A stretch of DNA of 64,000 nucleotides, taken from positions 261,714 to 325,713 of the forward strand of contig JAMPHD010000001.1 of assembly GCA_023663635.1 (NCBI GenBank), written 5' to 3'. Below the pieces are notes generated by a model that saw only the letters and a list, made by a program, of their open reading frames with translations, was not told the DNA's origin and did not search any database. Positions 1-9,029 of this stretch are shown piece by piece; the stretch's first letter is position 1, and each line of letters begins with the position of its first letter. Source of the stretch: Acetatifactor muris (GTDB taxonomy: Bacteria > Bacillota > Clostridia > Lachnospirales > Lachnospiraceae). A program made the translations under genes and the position numbers.

Positions 1-111
1 AGACTTGTGGAAGAGCAGGAGGATGCAGACTTTATCATTATGAATGGCAACCGTGTAATGATAAAGCGAAAGCTATTTGAAAAATATTTAGATGAAGCAG
101 CATCCGTATGA
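1..111 (+). CDS. xis: Excisionase (Xis), 3' end only
   Basis: Only the last 36 residues are in the window; the gene begins upstream. The readable tail contains [20 protein letters not shown], which closely matches the C-terminus I remember for Tn916 Xis (an IMNGNR..IKRK..FEK pattern). Xis is the small DNA-bending protein that directs the integrase towards excision. It lies 145 bp before an integrase of the same family in the same orientation, the standard order at this end of Tn916/Tn1549-like elements. The identity rests on the C-terminal motif plus the neighbour. Confidence 0.8.
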   Translation, partial: RLVEEQEDADFIIMNGNRVMIKRKLFEKYLDEAASV

Positions 112-187
112 ATTTTAATGTGAAGGCAGTACATGGATGCTGACAACATCAAACGGCACAAACAACTTTGAAAAACAAATGGAATTT

Positions 188-234
188 GAGCCCCGGACAT
201 GGTATGATATAGATATCGTATCGGGGCTCTTTTT
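188..234 (+). terminator. Stem-loop terminator/attenuator between xis and int
   Basis: GAGCCCCG (188-195) pairs with CGGGGCTC (222-229), and five T follow. The 26-nt loop has its own GATAT/ATATC pairing, so the whole can fold as one long hairpin. It would reduce read-through from xis into int, which starts 22 bp later behind an AAAGGAG ribosome site. Confidence 0.65.
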
Positions 235-256
235 CATTAGAAAGGAGCAGAAAATC

Positions 257-1468
257 ATGAGCGAAAAAAGACGAGATAACAAAAATCGTGTATTACGCAA
301 TGGAGAGAGCCAGCGGTCAGATGGAAGATATGCGTACAAGTACATAGACACTGAGGGAAAACAGCAATTTGTCTACAGCTGGAAACTGGAAAAGACCGAC
401 AAGCTGCCCAAGGGCAAGCGTGATGACCTGTCTTTAAGGGAAAAGGAAAAGCAGATCCAAAAAGACCTGGAAGATATGATCTCCACTTCAGGCGGCGATA
501 TAACAGTCTTGGCGCTGGTGGAGAAATATATTTCGCAGAAACGGGGAGTGCGTCATTCTACGAAAGCCGGATACAAGACAGTCCTTAATATCCTTGCTAA
601 AGAGGATTTTGGCAGGAAACAGATCAAGGATGTACGGCTGTCTGATGCGAAGGAGTGGCTGATCCAGCTCCAGGCAGGCGGCAAAGGTTACAGTTCCATC
701 CAGACGATCAGGGGTGTGGTCAGGCCCGCTTTCCAGATGGCGGTGGATGATGACCTGATACGCAAGAATCCATTCAGTTTTTATCTGAGTACCGTGGTCG
801 TGAATGACAGCGTTACAAGAGAGGCGATCACAAGAAAACAGGAAAGGCAGTATCTGGAATTTGTCAAAAATGACAAGCATTTTTCAAAGTATTATGATGC
901 AATCTATATACTGTTCCATACGGGGCTCCGTATTTCTGAATTCTGCGGCCTGACCAAAGAGGATATTGACCTTAAGGAAGGCAGACTCCGGGTGGGGCGT
1001 CAGTTACAAAGGACGCGGGATATGCAGTACATCATAGAAGATACGAAAACGCCCAGCGGCGTGAGGTTTGTTCCTATGACTAAGGAAGTTATGGATTGTT
1101 TCAGGCATATTCTTGAAAACCGCGATAAGCCGAAGACGGAGCCGGTTGTCAGTGACATGAAGGGGAATTTGTATCATGGTTTCCTGTTCATGGATAAGAA
1201 CGGGAGACCTATGGTTGCCCAGCACTGGGAAAAGTATATGCAGCATATCAGGGAGAAGTACAACAAGATCTATAAAGTACAGATGCCTGATGTGACGCCC
1301 CATGTGTGCAGACATACATTCTGCTCCAATATGGCAAACAGCGGCATGAATCCCAAAACACTGCAGTACATTATGGGTCACTCAGACATTGGTGTTACGT
1401 TGAACACGTACACGCATATCGGCTATGAGGATGCGAGCAGGGAAATGAAAAAGGTAAGCAACGCTTGA
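257..1468 (+). CDS. int: Tyrosine recombinase (integrase), Tn916 family
   Basis: A 403-residue site-specific recombinase that inserts and excises the conjugative element. The N-terminus (MSEKRRDN..RVL..GESQR.DGRY.YKYID) is the Tn916 Int arm-binding domain, followed by a core-binding SAM-like domain at about residues 85-180 and the catalytic domain. Catalytic residues are visible: R225 in TGLRIS, H349 and R352 in HVCRH, H375 in IMGHSD, and nucleophile Y385 in NTYTH. R225 falls at the same number as in Tn916 Int. The start at 257 was chosen because AAAGGAG lies just upstream; an earlier in-frame ATG at 137 runs across the hairpin and lacks a ribosome site. Length is normal for the family, so the gene appears intact. 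Confidence 0.95.
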   Translation: MSEKRRDNKNRVLRNGESQRSDGRYAYKYIDTEGKQQFVYSWKLEKTDKLPKGKRDDLSLREKEKQIQKDLEDMISTSGGDITVLALVEKYISQKRGVRHSTKAGYKTVLNILAKEDFGRKQIKDVRLSDAKEWLIQLQAGGKGYSSIQTIRGVVRPAFQMAVDDDLIRKNPFSFYLSTVVVNDSVTREAITRKQERQYLEFVKNDKHFSKYYDAIYILFHTGLRISEFCGLTKEDIDLKEGRLRVGRQLQRTRDMQYIIEDTKTPSGVRFVPMTKEVMDCFRHILENRDKPKTEPVVSDMKGNLYHGFLFMDKNGRPMVAQHWEKYMQHIREKYNKIYKVQMPDVTPHVCRHTFCSNMANSGMNPKTLQYIMGHSDIGVTLNTYTHIGYEDASREMKKVSNA

Positions 1469-1527
1469 AAAAGCCGAGTAGTACAAATTTTCAATTTACT
1501 ACTTTTTTTACTACTTTTCAGCGCCAA

Positions 1528-1556
1528 GATATGCCGGGATAAGCCAGGATATGCCG
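1528..1556 (+). repeat. Direct repeats near the element end (possible Int arm sites)
   Basis: GATATGCCG occurs at 1528-1536 and 1548-1556, exactly 20 bp apart, with further similar steps (GGATAAGCC, GGATGAGCC) around them. Integrases of this family bind short direct repeats just inside the element end, so these may be arm-type sites. The exact element-chromosome junction, expected between about 1469 and 1655, cannot be fixed without an empty site. Confidence 0.4.
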
Positions 1557-1655
1557 AAAAACCGGATGAGCCGGGGAAATTCCTGAAAGTCCTGAAACGC
1601 CCCAAAAATCAAGAAAAACCACGATAAACCAACTTATGCAAGGAGTTTAAAATAG

Positions 1656-2144
1656 ATGGTAAAAATATTATTCGTTTGCCACGGCAACATCTGCCGTTCC
1701 ACCATGGCTCAGAGCGTCATGACCCATCTCGTTGATCAACAGCATCTCTCCTCCCAATTCCTTATCGACTCCGCTGCCACAAGTTACGAGGAGATCGGCA
1801 ATCCGCCCCATCACGGCACGGTGGACAAGCTGCGCAGGGAGGGGATTCCGGTGGTGCCTCACCGGGCGGTGCGGATGACGGCGGAGGATTATGAGCGCTA
1901 CGATCATCTGATCGGGATGGATGGAGCCAACATCTGCAATATGCTCAGGATAGTCGGGGGAGATCCGGAGGGAAAGATCCGCAAGTTGGGATTTTTCTCC
2001 GGGCAGCAGGCGGATATTGCGGATCCGTGGTATACGGGAAATTTTGAGGACACTTATCGGGATGTGTTGGCGGGATGTCAGGGACTGTTGGCGTATTGCG
2101 TGTCCGGGCATTTGGCGCGCGGGGTGGCGCCGGAGGAGCGGTGA
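1656..2144 (+). CDS. Low-molecular-weight protein-tyrosine phosphatase
   Basis: A 162-residue cytoplasmic phosphatase. The N-terminal P-loop VCHGNICRS carries the CX5R signature (Cys 8, Arg 14), and the general-acid loop DPWYTG is at about residue 122, so both catalytic parts are present. Family members in Gram-positive bacteria (YwlE, YfkJ, Wzb/CpsB-like) remove phosphate from tyrosine or arginine residues; some control capsule export. It sits directly between an integrase and an exopolysaccharide operon, but no matching tyrosine kinase is visible, so a link to polymer control is only inferred. An AAGGAG site precedes the ATG. No promoter is obvious upstream; it may be read from inside the element or from sequence reconstituted at the junction. 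Confidence 0.9.
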   Translation: MVKILFVCHGNICRSTMAQSVMTHLVDQQHLSSQFLIDSAATSYEEIGNPPHHGTVDKLRREGIPVVPHRAVRMTAEDYERYDHLIGMDGANICNMLRIVGGDPEGKIRKLGFFSGQQADIADPWYTGNFEDTYRDVLAGCQGLLAYCVSGHLARGVAPEER

Positions 2145-2164
2145 GAGGGGATTGCAGACCGCAC

Positions 2165-2193
2165 TTGTAAAACGTGCGGAAATACCCTATAAT
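2165..2193 (+). promoter_or_regulatory. Sigma-A promoter of the pel operon
   Basis: TTGTAA (2165-2170), a 17-bp spacer and a perfect TATAAT (2188-2193) lie 66 bp before the first operon gene. It is the only good promoter I see before the tightly packed genes that run to 20907. Confidence 0.7.
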
Positions 2194-2258
2194 AATAGGC
2201 AAGATCCTGTTAAATACGGAATGGGATATTTTATCAGTTGACAAAGGAATGTGACGCG

Positions 2259-2558
2259 ATGTGTGACAGGGAACATAGGGATACTTCCTCCTATCAATTG
2301 CGGTATGCGGCGGGACTTTACTGGCTGTTGGACATGAGTCAGAGCGGGGTCCCCTATCGAAAGCCTCTCGCCCTAAATGAGGTCGGAGCCCGAATCTGGA
2401 GCCTGTATGAGCAGGGGCGCGGAGAGGATGCGATCGCGGAGGAGTTGTGCGCGGAGTACCGGGTGGAGCGGGATATGATCCTGGAGGATATGGCACAATT
2501 CAGATCCCGGCTTGAACAATATGGAATCAGATTATACGGCGAGGGAGAGACAATATGA
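2259..2558 (+). CDS. PqqD-like small protein at the head of the pel operon
   Basis: A 99-residue soluble protein with the PqqD winged-helix pattern: a short beta region (LRYAAGLYWLL), then LNEVGARIWSLYEQG, then a helical tail with AEEL....V....ILEDM..F...L. PqqD-type domains (RREs) bind leader peptides of modified peptides, but single-domain copies also occur outside such pathways. ATG 2259 was chosen because AAAGGA lies 11 bp upstream; an upstream in-frame TTG at 2238 has no ribosome site. Its stop overlaps the ATG of the next gene by four bases, so it is translationally coupled to pelD. No substrate peptide is visible nearby, so its role is unknown. Confidence 0.7.
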   Translation: MCDREHRDTSSYQLRYAAGLYWLLDMSQSGVPYRKPLALNEVGARIWSLYEQGRGEDAIAEELCAEYRVERDMILEDMAQFRSRLEQYGIRLYGEGETI

Positions 2559-4756
2559 ATATTTTGCTCATAGGCGGCTGTAGCAGTGTAGTCAACAATC
2601 TGATCATCAAATTAAATAAAGAGGGGCACCGGGTATATCTGTTGACCGGCAACAGATACCACAGGCTCCCCTATCAGAAGGTATTCGAGCGCTATAATTT
2701 CTCCTATGACTCCGATTGCCTGAATGAGATTTTTGAGAGTATCACCCCCGACCTGACGATCTTTATGGGTGCATACGACACAAATTTCAACTGGGAGAAA
2801 GAGGAGACGGAGGCCGTGCGTTACTCGGCGGCGGCCATGAACATACTCATGGGCTATGCCACGGTGGGAGAGGGGCGTTTCATCTATTTGTCCTCGGACG
2901 AGGTGTACGGCGCGAGTTATGAGGAGGACATCACGGAAAATACGCCCGTGTCGCCCGGCAGCTTTCGGGGGATGGTTCTGGCCCAGACGGAGGAGATGTG
3001 CGAGAGTTATCGGCGCAGTCAGGGACTTGACATCGTGACGCTGCGTTTGGATCATCTGTACGGCATTCCGGAGACGCGCAGCGACATCAATAATATCTGC
3101 AGCAAGATGTGTCTGGAGGCTCTGGCAGAACAGACCATCACGATCGATGAGGGGAGCAGGTTGTCGCTGTTGTTCGAGAGGGATGCGGTGGAGTACATTT
3201 ATCGAATGGCCACCGCCACCAAGCACAACAGTTCCCTCTATAATATTTCTTCGTCCGCGGAACTGACGGAGCGCGAGATGGCGGAGATGGTGCAAAAGGC
3301 TATGGGGTATGACGTGCGCATCGTGGCAGCGGGCAGTGTGTCCAAGCGCAGGATTCTCTCCAATCGGCTGTTTGAGAGCGAGTTCGGAAACCCGTTCTTC
3401 TGCGATACCGCCGCGATCGTCAACAGGATCGTGGAACAGATGAAGAAAAACCGAAGGATTTATCTGCGCGGGGAGGACGACGGGCAGCCTCTGCACCGGA
3501 AGGTGTTAAAGAAGGCCGGTTGGCTGGTGGAGGTGCTGATCCCCTTTGCGGAGAATCTGGTGGCGTTCATTCCGTTCTTTATGTTGAACAATCGCGCGGT
3601 GGGCAGCAGATATTTTGCCAATCTGGATTTTTATCTCCTGTATGTGTTGCTGTTTGCGATCGTCTACGGTCAGCAGCAGGCGACTTTTTCCGCCGTATTG
3701 GCGGTGGCGGGATATTGTTTCCGGCAGATGTATGACCGATCCGGTTTTGAGGTGATGTTGGACGCCAACACTTATGTATGGATGGCGCAGCTCTTTATTC
3801 TGGGCATGGCCGTGGGATATATGCGTGACAGTATCACCAAACTGAAACGGGAGAGCGCGGGGGAGAGGGAATTTCTTTCGTTGCAGCTGCATGACATACG
3901 GGATATCAACAGCAGCAACGTGCGGGTGAAGGACTCCCTGGAGACGCAGATCATCAATCAGAATGACAGTGTGGGCAAAATTTACAGCATTACCTCCGCT
4001 CTGGATCGTTATAGTCCGGAGGAGGTTCTGTTCTACGCGGCGGAGGTGATCGGCAAGCTTGTGAAGAGCCGGGACGTGGCCATTTATGTGGTCTCCAACG
4101 CGGAGTATGCCCGACTGTTCTCCTCCACCTCGCCCAAGGCGCGGACGATGGGCAACTCCATCCGCTACCCGCAGTTGGGCGAGATGTATCAGACCTTGGA
4201 GGAGAGAAAGGTTTTTATCAATCGCAGGTTGGACAACAGGTATCCGCTGATGGCGAACGCGATCTATGACGATGGGGGTTCCATGCAGATGATCGTCATG
4301 ATCTGGAGCATTCCCTGGGAGAGTATGACCTTGGGACAGGCCAATCAGTTGGTGGTGATCAGCGCGTTGATCCACAATGCGGTCCTGCGCGCCAACAGAT
4401 ATCTGGCCGCGTTGGAGGAGAAACGCTATGTGGAGGACACGCAGATGTTGGAGACGGAAGCGTTTTCCGCTCTGGTGAGGGCCTACACGAAGGCGGAGCG
4501 AAAGGGGCTGACGGAGTGTATCGTGCTGAAAGTCAGGCTGCCGGAGGGCTCCGTGAATTACAGAGAGGTCGGAAAGAGTATTATGGGCAAGCTCCGACAG
4601 ACGGACTATATGGGGACGATGCGGGACGGCGGGGTGTATGTGCTGCTGCCCAACACCAACAGCAAAGACGCGCAGCCGGTGAGAACGCGTCTGGCGGACA
4701 TCGGCTATGAGAGTGATATCATGGAGGGCAGTGTGGAATGGCGGATGAGAGACTGA
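2555..4756 (+). CDS. pelD: PelD-like c-di-GMP receptor fused to a degenerate epimerase
   Basis: A 733-residue fusion. Residues 1-300 have the fold pattern of NAD-dependent sugar epimerases, including LSSDEVYG, but the nucleotide loop reads IGGCSSVV and the YxxxK catalytic site is replaced (SFRGMVLAQTE), so it is probably not an active epimerase. Residues about 320-425 hold roughly four membrane helices, 460-610 a GAF-like domain and 620-733 a degenerate GGDEF domain. In that last domain RQTD (681-684) sits where the c-di-GMP inhibitory-site RxxD lies, five residues before RDGG (690-693) at the GGDEF position. In Pel systems PelD uses this site to activate polymer synthesis. Position first in a D-E-A-F-G order supports the call. 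Confidence 0.85.
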   Translation: MNILLIGGCSSVVNNLIIKLNKEGHRVYLLTGNRYHRLPYQKVFERYNFSYDSDCLNEIFESITPDLTIFMGAYDTNFNWEKEETEAVRYSAAAMNILMGYATVGEGRFIYLSSDEVYGASYEEDITENTPVSPGSFRGMVLAQTEEMCESYRRSQGLDIVTLRLDHLYGIPETRSDINNICSKMCLEALAEQTITIDEGSRLSLLFERDAVEYIYRMATATKHNSSLYNISSSAELTEREMAEMVQKAMGYDVRIVAAGSVSKRRILSNRLFESEFGNPFFCDTAAIVNRIVEQMKKNRRIYLRGEDDGQPLHRKVLKKAGWLVEVLIPFAENLVAFIPFFMLNNRAVGSRYFANLDFYLLYVLLFAIVYGQQQATFSAVLAVAGYCFRQMYDRSGFEVMLDANTYVWMAQLFILGMAVGYMRDSITKLKRESAGEREFLSLQLHDIRDINSSNVRVKDSLETQIINQNDSVGKIYSITSALDRYSPEEVLFYAAEVIGKLVKSRDVAIYVVSNAEYARLFSSTSPKARTMGNSIRYPQLGEMYQTLEERKVFINRRLDNRYPLMANAIYDDGGSMQMIVMIWSIPWESMTLGQANQLVVISALIHNAVLRANRYLAALEEKRYVEDTQMLETEAFSALVRAYTKAERKGLTECIVLKVRLPEGSVNYREVGKSIMGKLRQTDYMGTMRDGGVYVLLPNTNSKDAQPVRTRLADIGYESDIMEGSVEWRMRD

Positions 4757-5637
4757 TATTCCTGATCATTTTGGCGCTGAATACCCTGATGGTTCTCCTG
4801 TATCTGTTGTGGGGGTGGAAGAGGAAAGTCAAGGGCTATGTGCCGAAGGCCATTGTGATGTTTTTGTGTCCGATCACGGGCGGGGCTTTCTTCCTGCTCT
4901 CCTATGTGTTGTACAGGGTGTTCTTTTCCGAGCCGGTGGATCTGTCGGACGTGGTGTTCAGCAAGGAGAGGATCAAGGCTGTCACCCATGCGGAGGAGGA
5001 TAGAGAGCGCAACATGGTTCCCTTGGAGGAAGCCATTGAGATCACGGACGAGAAAAATCTGCGGACTCTGATGATGAATGTGGTGCGCGGAGATATCGCC
5101 AAATATCTGGCATCCATCTCACTGGCCTTAAACAGTGAGGACACGGAGGCGGCGCACTATGCGGCATCCGTGCTTCAGGACGCGCTGAACAATTTCCGCA
5201 TGACGGTGGAACGGCAGCGGCAGTTGATCCTGCAGGGCGGAGAGGAGCAGAGGATCCTTGCGGAAGAACTGATCGACTATATGAATCAGGTGTTGGAGCA
5301 GCGTGTGTTCACGGATATGGAGCAGTACAATTATGTGGAGATCATGGACGATATCTGTGAGATTTATTATAACGGGCAGCCCGAGGCGATGAACAACAGT
5401 CAGTATGAGGCCATCAGTATGCGACTGTTGGAGATCAGGGATTTTGACAAGTGCGGGAAGTGGTGTGAGAGGGCGAGATATCATTATCCCAACACGCTTT
5501 CCACCTACACCTGTCAGTTGAAACTGTATTTTACCAACGGGCAGAAACAGAGGTTTTTTGAGGTGATAGAGGAGCTGCGGCAGTCGGCGGTGGTGGTGGA
5601 CAGCGAGACACTGGAGCTGATCCGGGTATTCCAATAG
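4738..5637 (+). CDS. pelE: PelE-like membrane/TPR scaffold protein
   Basis: A 299-residue protein with two N-terminal membrane helices (about residues 6-26 and 37-62) followed by a long helical cytoplasmic part that looks like degenerate tetratricopeptide repeats (for example AAHYAASVLQDALNNF and DFDKCGKWCERARYHYP). PelE joins PelD, PelF and PelG into the inner-membrane synthase. The gene overlaps pelD by 19 bp and is followed by the deacetylase-like gene, matching Gram-positive pelDEADAFG order. PelE sequences diverge fast, so the name depends mostly on topology and position. Confidence 0.75.
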   Translation: MADERLIFLIILALNTLMVLLYLLWGWKRKVKGYVPKAIVMFLCPITGGAFFLLSYVLYRVFFSEPVDLSDVVFSKERIKAVTHAEEDRERNMVPLEEAIEITDEKNLRTLMMNVVRGDIAKYLASISLALNSEDTEAAHYAASVLQDALNNFRMTVERQRQLILQGGEEQRILAEELIDYMNQVLEQRVFTDMEQYNYVEIMDDICEIYYNGQPEAMNNSQYEAISMRLLEIRDFDKCGKWCERARYHYPNTLSTYTCQLKLYFTNGQKQRFFEVIEELRQSAVVVDSETLELIRVFQ

Positions 5638-5684
5638 AAACGGGTATATTTGGCGGGAAGAAGAGCGGTATACAGGAGTGAGAC

Positions 5685-7511
5685 ATGGTATCTCGTAGAA
5701 ACTTTTTCAGTATTATGATGATGATGGCGGTGCTGATCTTCATGTTTCAGTTTTCCCAGGTCATCAAAGAGAACGCAAGCAATTATGACATAAACGAGTA
5801 TGCCGCGTCAGAGCCGCTCTCCGGCGGGGAGCGTTGGCAGGGGAAAGATGTCGGCGAATTGGCGGTTTTCGGGGAGGAGAGCGTGCTTTTCCTGGGAGAT
5901 GCGGACAGTGACACGGGTCGCATGGTGGCCGAGTGGTGCAATTACACCAAAAGGGATCTGACTGTCATGGCCGGTACATCCGCGTATGATTCCGTCCGCT
6001 TGGGGCTGCCGGGGCTTGTATTGATCGATTCGCGGGATGTGGACGTGGCCCGGGAGACGGACATGCTCGTGGAACTGGCGCGGGCGGGAACTCCGCTGAT
6101 CTTCTGCAGTCTGCCGGAGCCGGATGTGATCGGAGAGCGGGAGGAATTGGCCGGGCTGTTGGGGATCACGCGCATCGAGGACCGGGTGAGCGTTCAGGGA
6201 GTGCATTTGTTTTCGGGTTTTCTCTTGGGAGGAGAGGCGGTCTATAAGGCGCAGACCGAGGAAGAGGAGAAGAAACAGGATCTGGAATTGAACATTCCGT
6301 GGTATGTGACGGGGAAGGGCACCAAGACTTATATGGTGGGTATGCTGAATGAGAATCAGGTGGAGCGGGAGGATTTTCCGCGGATCATCTGGCGCAACAG
6401 CTATGAGGACACCATGGTCTTTGCGGTGAACGGGGATTACATGTCGGGGGATGCAGGTCTTGGCATTCTGGATGCCATGATGTATGAGATGCAGTCCTAC
6501 AGCGTTTATCCTGTGGTGAACGCGCAGAATATCGTGGTGGCGGATTTTCCCAATCTGGCGGAGGAAAACGCGGCGGGACTCGCGGCCGTCTACAGTCGGG
6601 AGCCCAAGGCAGCGATACAGGATATCATGCTGCCGGGGATCGTGTCCATGTCTTTGAACAATCGCTTGCGGCTGACCTGTTTCTTTAACACAAAATATGA
6701 TTACACGGACAGCGCGCAGCCTAAAGGGGAGGATATCCCCTTTTATCTGCAGCAGATGAAGGAGATCAATGCGGAGGCGGGCAGATCCTTAAATTGCGGG
6801 GAGGAGACCGCATTAGAGGAAAAACTGGAATCCGACAGGAATTTTTATGAGTCTGCGGGGAGCAATTATCGTTTTTTGGCCGCCTATACGGAGAAGCTGC
6901 CGGAGGACCCGGAGCGGATACTGACGGCGGAGGCGGGCTTGGGAGATATTCGTACTCTGGCCGTGGCGGAGGGCGCGGATCTGCCGCTGTTGTCCTACTG
7001 TGGAGAGGATGTGACGCTGCAAAAGATCACCAATTCCGCATGTGAATACTCTTATTCGGAGGATCTGCGGATGAGGAGCATTGCCACGGCATTGGGATAT
7101 TCCAATGTCCTGATCGATATGCATCCCGTCATGTGGCCGCAGTCCAAAGAGGACCAGTGGGAGCAGTATTTTGACGAGGTATTCAGCAATGTGAGCACCT
7201 ATTGGACCCGGTATGACGGATTCGAGTACACCAATCTGTCGGAGAGTGATGCCAGACTGCGGAGTTTTTTGAATCTGGATTATGAGACGGCCCGGGAATC
7301 GGATCGGATCTCTCTCTCGGTGGAGGGAGCGGGCGGGGACGCGTGGTTTATCCTGCGGCTGCACGGCGAGGCGGTTCGCTCGGTGCAAAACGGGGAATAT
7401 GAGGAGTTGGAGACCGGCGCCTATCTGATCCATGCTACCTCCGATCAGGTGGAGATCCTGCTGCAAAGAGCGGGGGATGTGTTGGAGTATACAGGCCCTT
7501 TTGGCAAATAG
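5685..7511 (+). CDS. DUF2194 / PelA deacetylase-like membrane-anchored protein
   Basis: A 608-residue protein with one N-terminal anchor (about residues 8-25, rich in Met, Phe and Ile) and a large extracellular part. The first 250 residues have an alternating alpha/beta look; the C-terminal 350 contain features I associate with DUF2194, such as NTKYDYTD and LIDMHPVMWPQ. In Gram-positive pel clusters this slot encodes PelA-DA, which deacetylates the polymer. I do not see a clear canonical metal triad of a carbohydrate esterase 4 enzyme, so activity is uncertain. It lies 47 bp after pelE and 24 bp before pelF, within the operon. Confidence 0.7.
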   Translation: MVSRRNFFSIMMMMAVLIFMFQFSQVIKENASNYDINEYAASEPLSGGERWQGKDVGELAVFGEESVLFLGDADSDTGRMVAEWCNYTKRDLTVMAGTSAYDSVRLGLPGLVLIDSRDVDVARETDMLVELARAGTPLIFCSLPEPDVIGEREELAGLLGITRIEDRVSVQGVHLFSGFLLGGEAVYKAQTEEEEKKQDLELNIPWYVTGKGTKTYMVGMLNENQVEREDFPRIIWRNSYEDTMVFAVNGDYMSGDAGLGILDAMMYEMQSYSVYPVVNAQNIVVADFPNLAEENAAGLAAVYSREPKAAIQDIMLPGIVSMSLNNRLRLTCFFNTKYDYTDSAQPKGEDIPFYLQQMKEINAEAGRSLNCGEETALEEKLESDRNFYESAGSNYRFLAAYTEKLPEDPERILTAEAGLGDIRTLAVAEGADLPLLSYCGEDVTLQKITNSACEYSYSEDLRMRSIATALGYSNVLIDMHPVMWPQSKEDQWEQYFDEVFSNVSTYWTRYDGFEYTNLSESDARLRSFLNLDYETARESDRISLSVEGAGGDAWFILRLHGEAVRSVQNGEYEELETGAYLIHATSDQVEILLQRAGDVLEYTGPFGK

Positions 7512-7535
7512 AAACTTACGGGAAGAGGATTGTCT

Positions 7536-8996
7536 ATGAAGGTGTGTATTGTGGCGGAGGGCTGCTATCCCTATGTGGTGGGCGGCGTGTCGGGCTGGAT
7601 CCACAGTATGATAAAAGCGTTTCCGGATCTGGAATTCATAGTGTTGTCCATTGTGTCCAACCGCGCGCAGAGCGGCAAGTTCGTGTATGAACTGCCGGAG
7701 AATGTGACGGCGGTATACGAGACATATTTGGACGATTGCGACTGGGAGCGCAAGTCCGCGCGCAGAAACCGAACGAATTTGAGCGTGTCCCAATATCGCT
7801 CCCTGAGAAGTATCGTGTTGGATCGGGATCCGGACTGGGCCACGCTGATCGATCTCTTCCAAAAGGAGGAGTTTTCCATTGATGATTTGTTGATGGGAGC
7901 GGATTTTCTGCATATCGTGCAGGAATGTTATGAGAAGAGATATCCCCATATCGTGTTTTCCGATTTTCTCTGGACGATGCGATCCATCTATCTGCCATTG
8001 TTTTTGGTGTTGAAGACACCTATCCCCGAGGCGGATATCTATCACTGCGTTGCCACGGGATACGCGGGGATTCTGGGCGGCATGGCCAAACATCTGTACG
8101 GGTGCGGTCTCATCATCTCCGAGCACGGCATCTACACCCGCGAGCGCGAGGAGGAACTGCTGAAGGCAAACTGGGTGAGCGGAATTTACAAAAATATCTG
8201 GATCGAGCAGTTTCGCAAGATGTCTCATCTGGCTTATGACAGTGCGGACAAAGTGACTTCGCTGTACGGACATGCCAGAGAACTGCAGCTCGACTTGGGC
8301 TGCCCGGAGCAGAAGACGCAGGTCACGCCAAACGGCATTGATATTGACCGTTTCGCGGGTATCCCGGGCAAGCTGCCGGAGGATGAGGGATATATCAATG
8401 TGGGGGCGGTGCTCCGGGTGACGCCCATCAAGGATGTGAAGACGATGATCCGGGCTTTCGCGTTCGCGAAGGAGAAAGCGCCGGCGCTGAAACTGTGGGT
8501 CATGGGGCCCTGCGATGAGGATGAGGAGTACGCAAAGGAGTGTTTTGAGTTGGTGCAGGTGCTGAAGGTGGCGGATGTGGTGTTCACCGGAAGGATCGAT
8601 GTGAGACAGTATCTGGGGCGGATGGACTTTACGATCCTCACCAGCATCAGCGAGGGGCAGCCTCTGACCATCCTGGAGGGCTACGCGGCGCATAAGCCCG
8701 TGATCGCCACAGACGTGGGCAACTGCAGAGAGCTGATCTACGGGGGCGGAGAGGATGAATATGGAACTGCCGGAATTTTGACCCATATCATGAATACGGC
8801 GGAGCTTGCGGAGGCGATGGTGCGTCTCGCGGGATCCAAGGAGTTGCGGGAAGAGATGGGAGAATGCGGCTATCGCAGGGTGTGCGGCAGGTACCGGCTG
8901 CGGCAGATGCAGGAGACTTACGAGCGGATCTATGACGAGGTATATGATCTGATGTATGAGCGCAAATACACGAAGACGATAGATTGGGATAAGTGA
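7536..8996 (+). CDS. pelF: PelF glycosyltransferase (GT4)
   Basis: A 486-residue cytoplasmic glycosyltransferase with no membrane segments. The N-terminus (VCIVAEGCYPYVVGGVSGW) is the typical PelF opening with the glycine-rich acceptor loop. The C-terminal Rossmann domain carries an EX7E motif, SEGQPLTILEG, with the two glutamates at residues 373 and 381. PelF polymerises amino sugars (UDP-GlcNAc in studied systems) for the Pel polymer, in complex with PelD, PelE and PelG. ATG 7536 is preferred over the TTG at 7530 because AGAGGA ends six bases before it. This is the most recognisable member of the cluster. Confidence 0.93.
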   Translation: MKVCIVAEGCYPYVVGGVSGWIHSMIKAFPDLEFIVLSIVSNRAQSGKFVYELPENVTAVYETYLDDCDWERKSARRNRTNLSVSQYRSLRSIVLDRDPDWATLIDLFQKEEFSIDDLLMGADFLHIVQECYEKRYPHIVFSDFLWTMRSIYLPLFLVLKTPIPEADIYHCVATGYAGILGGMAKHLYGCGLIISEHGIYTREREEELLKANWVSGIYKNIWIEQFRKMSHLAYDSADKVTSLYGHARELQLDLGCPEQKTQVTPNGIDIDRFAGIPGKLPEDEGYINVGAVLRVTPIKDVKTMIRAFAFAKEKAPALKLWVMGPCDEDEEYAKECFELVQVLKVADVVFTGRIDVRQYLGRMDFTILTSISEGQPLTILEGYAAHKPVIATDVGNCRELIYGGGEDEYGTAGILTHIMNTAELAEAMVRLAGSKELREEMGECGYRRVCGRYRLRQMQETYERIYDEVYDLMYERKYTKTIDWDK

Positions 8997-9029
8997 ACCC
9001 GACCCGGGCGGAGGAAAGGATTGTAGATT

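Noticed and set aside
137-256. Earlier start for the integrase
   Set aside because: It crosses the xis-int hairpin and has no ribosome site; the start at 257 aligns with Tn916 Int and has AAAGGAG.
6813-8786. Minus-strand open frame of 657 codons opposite the DUF2194 protein and pelF
   Set aside because: It is the mirror of two well-supported plus-strand genes in G+C-rich DNA; the translation is His/Arg/Gln-rich with no recognisable domain or ribosome site.
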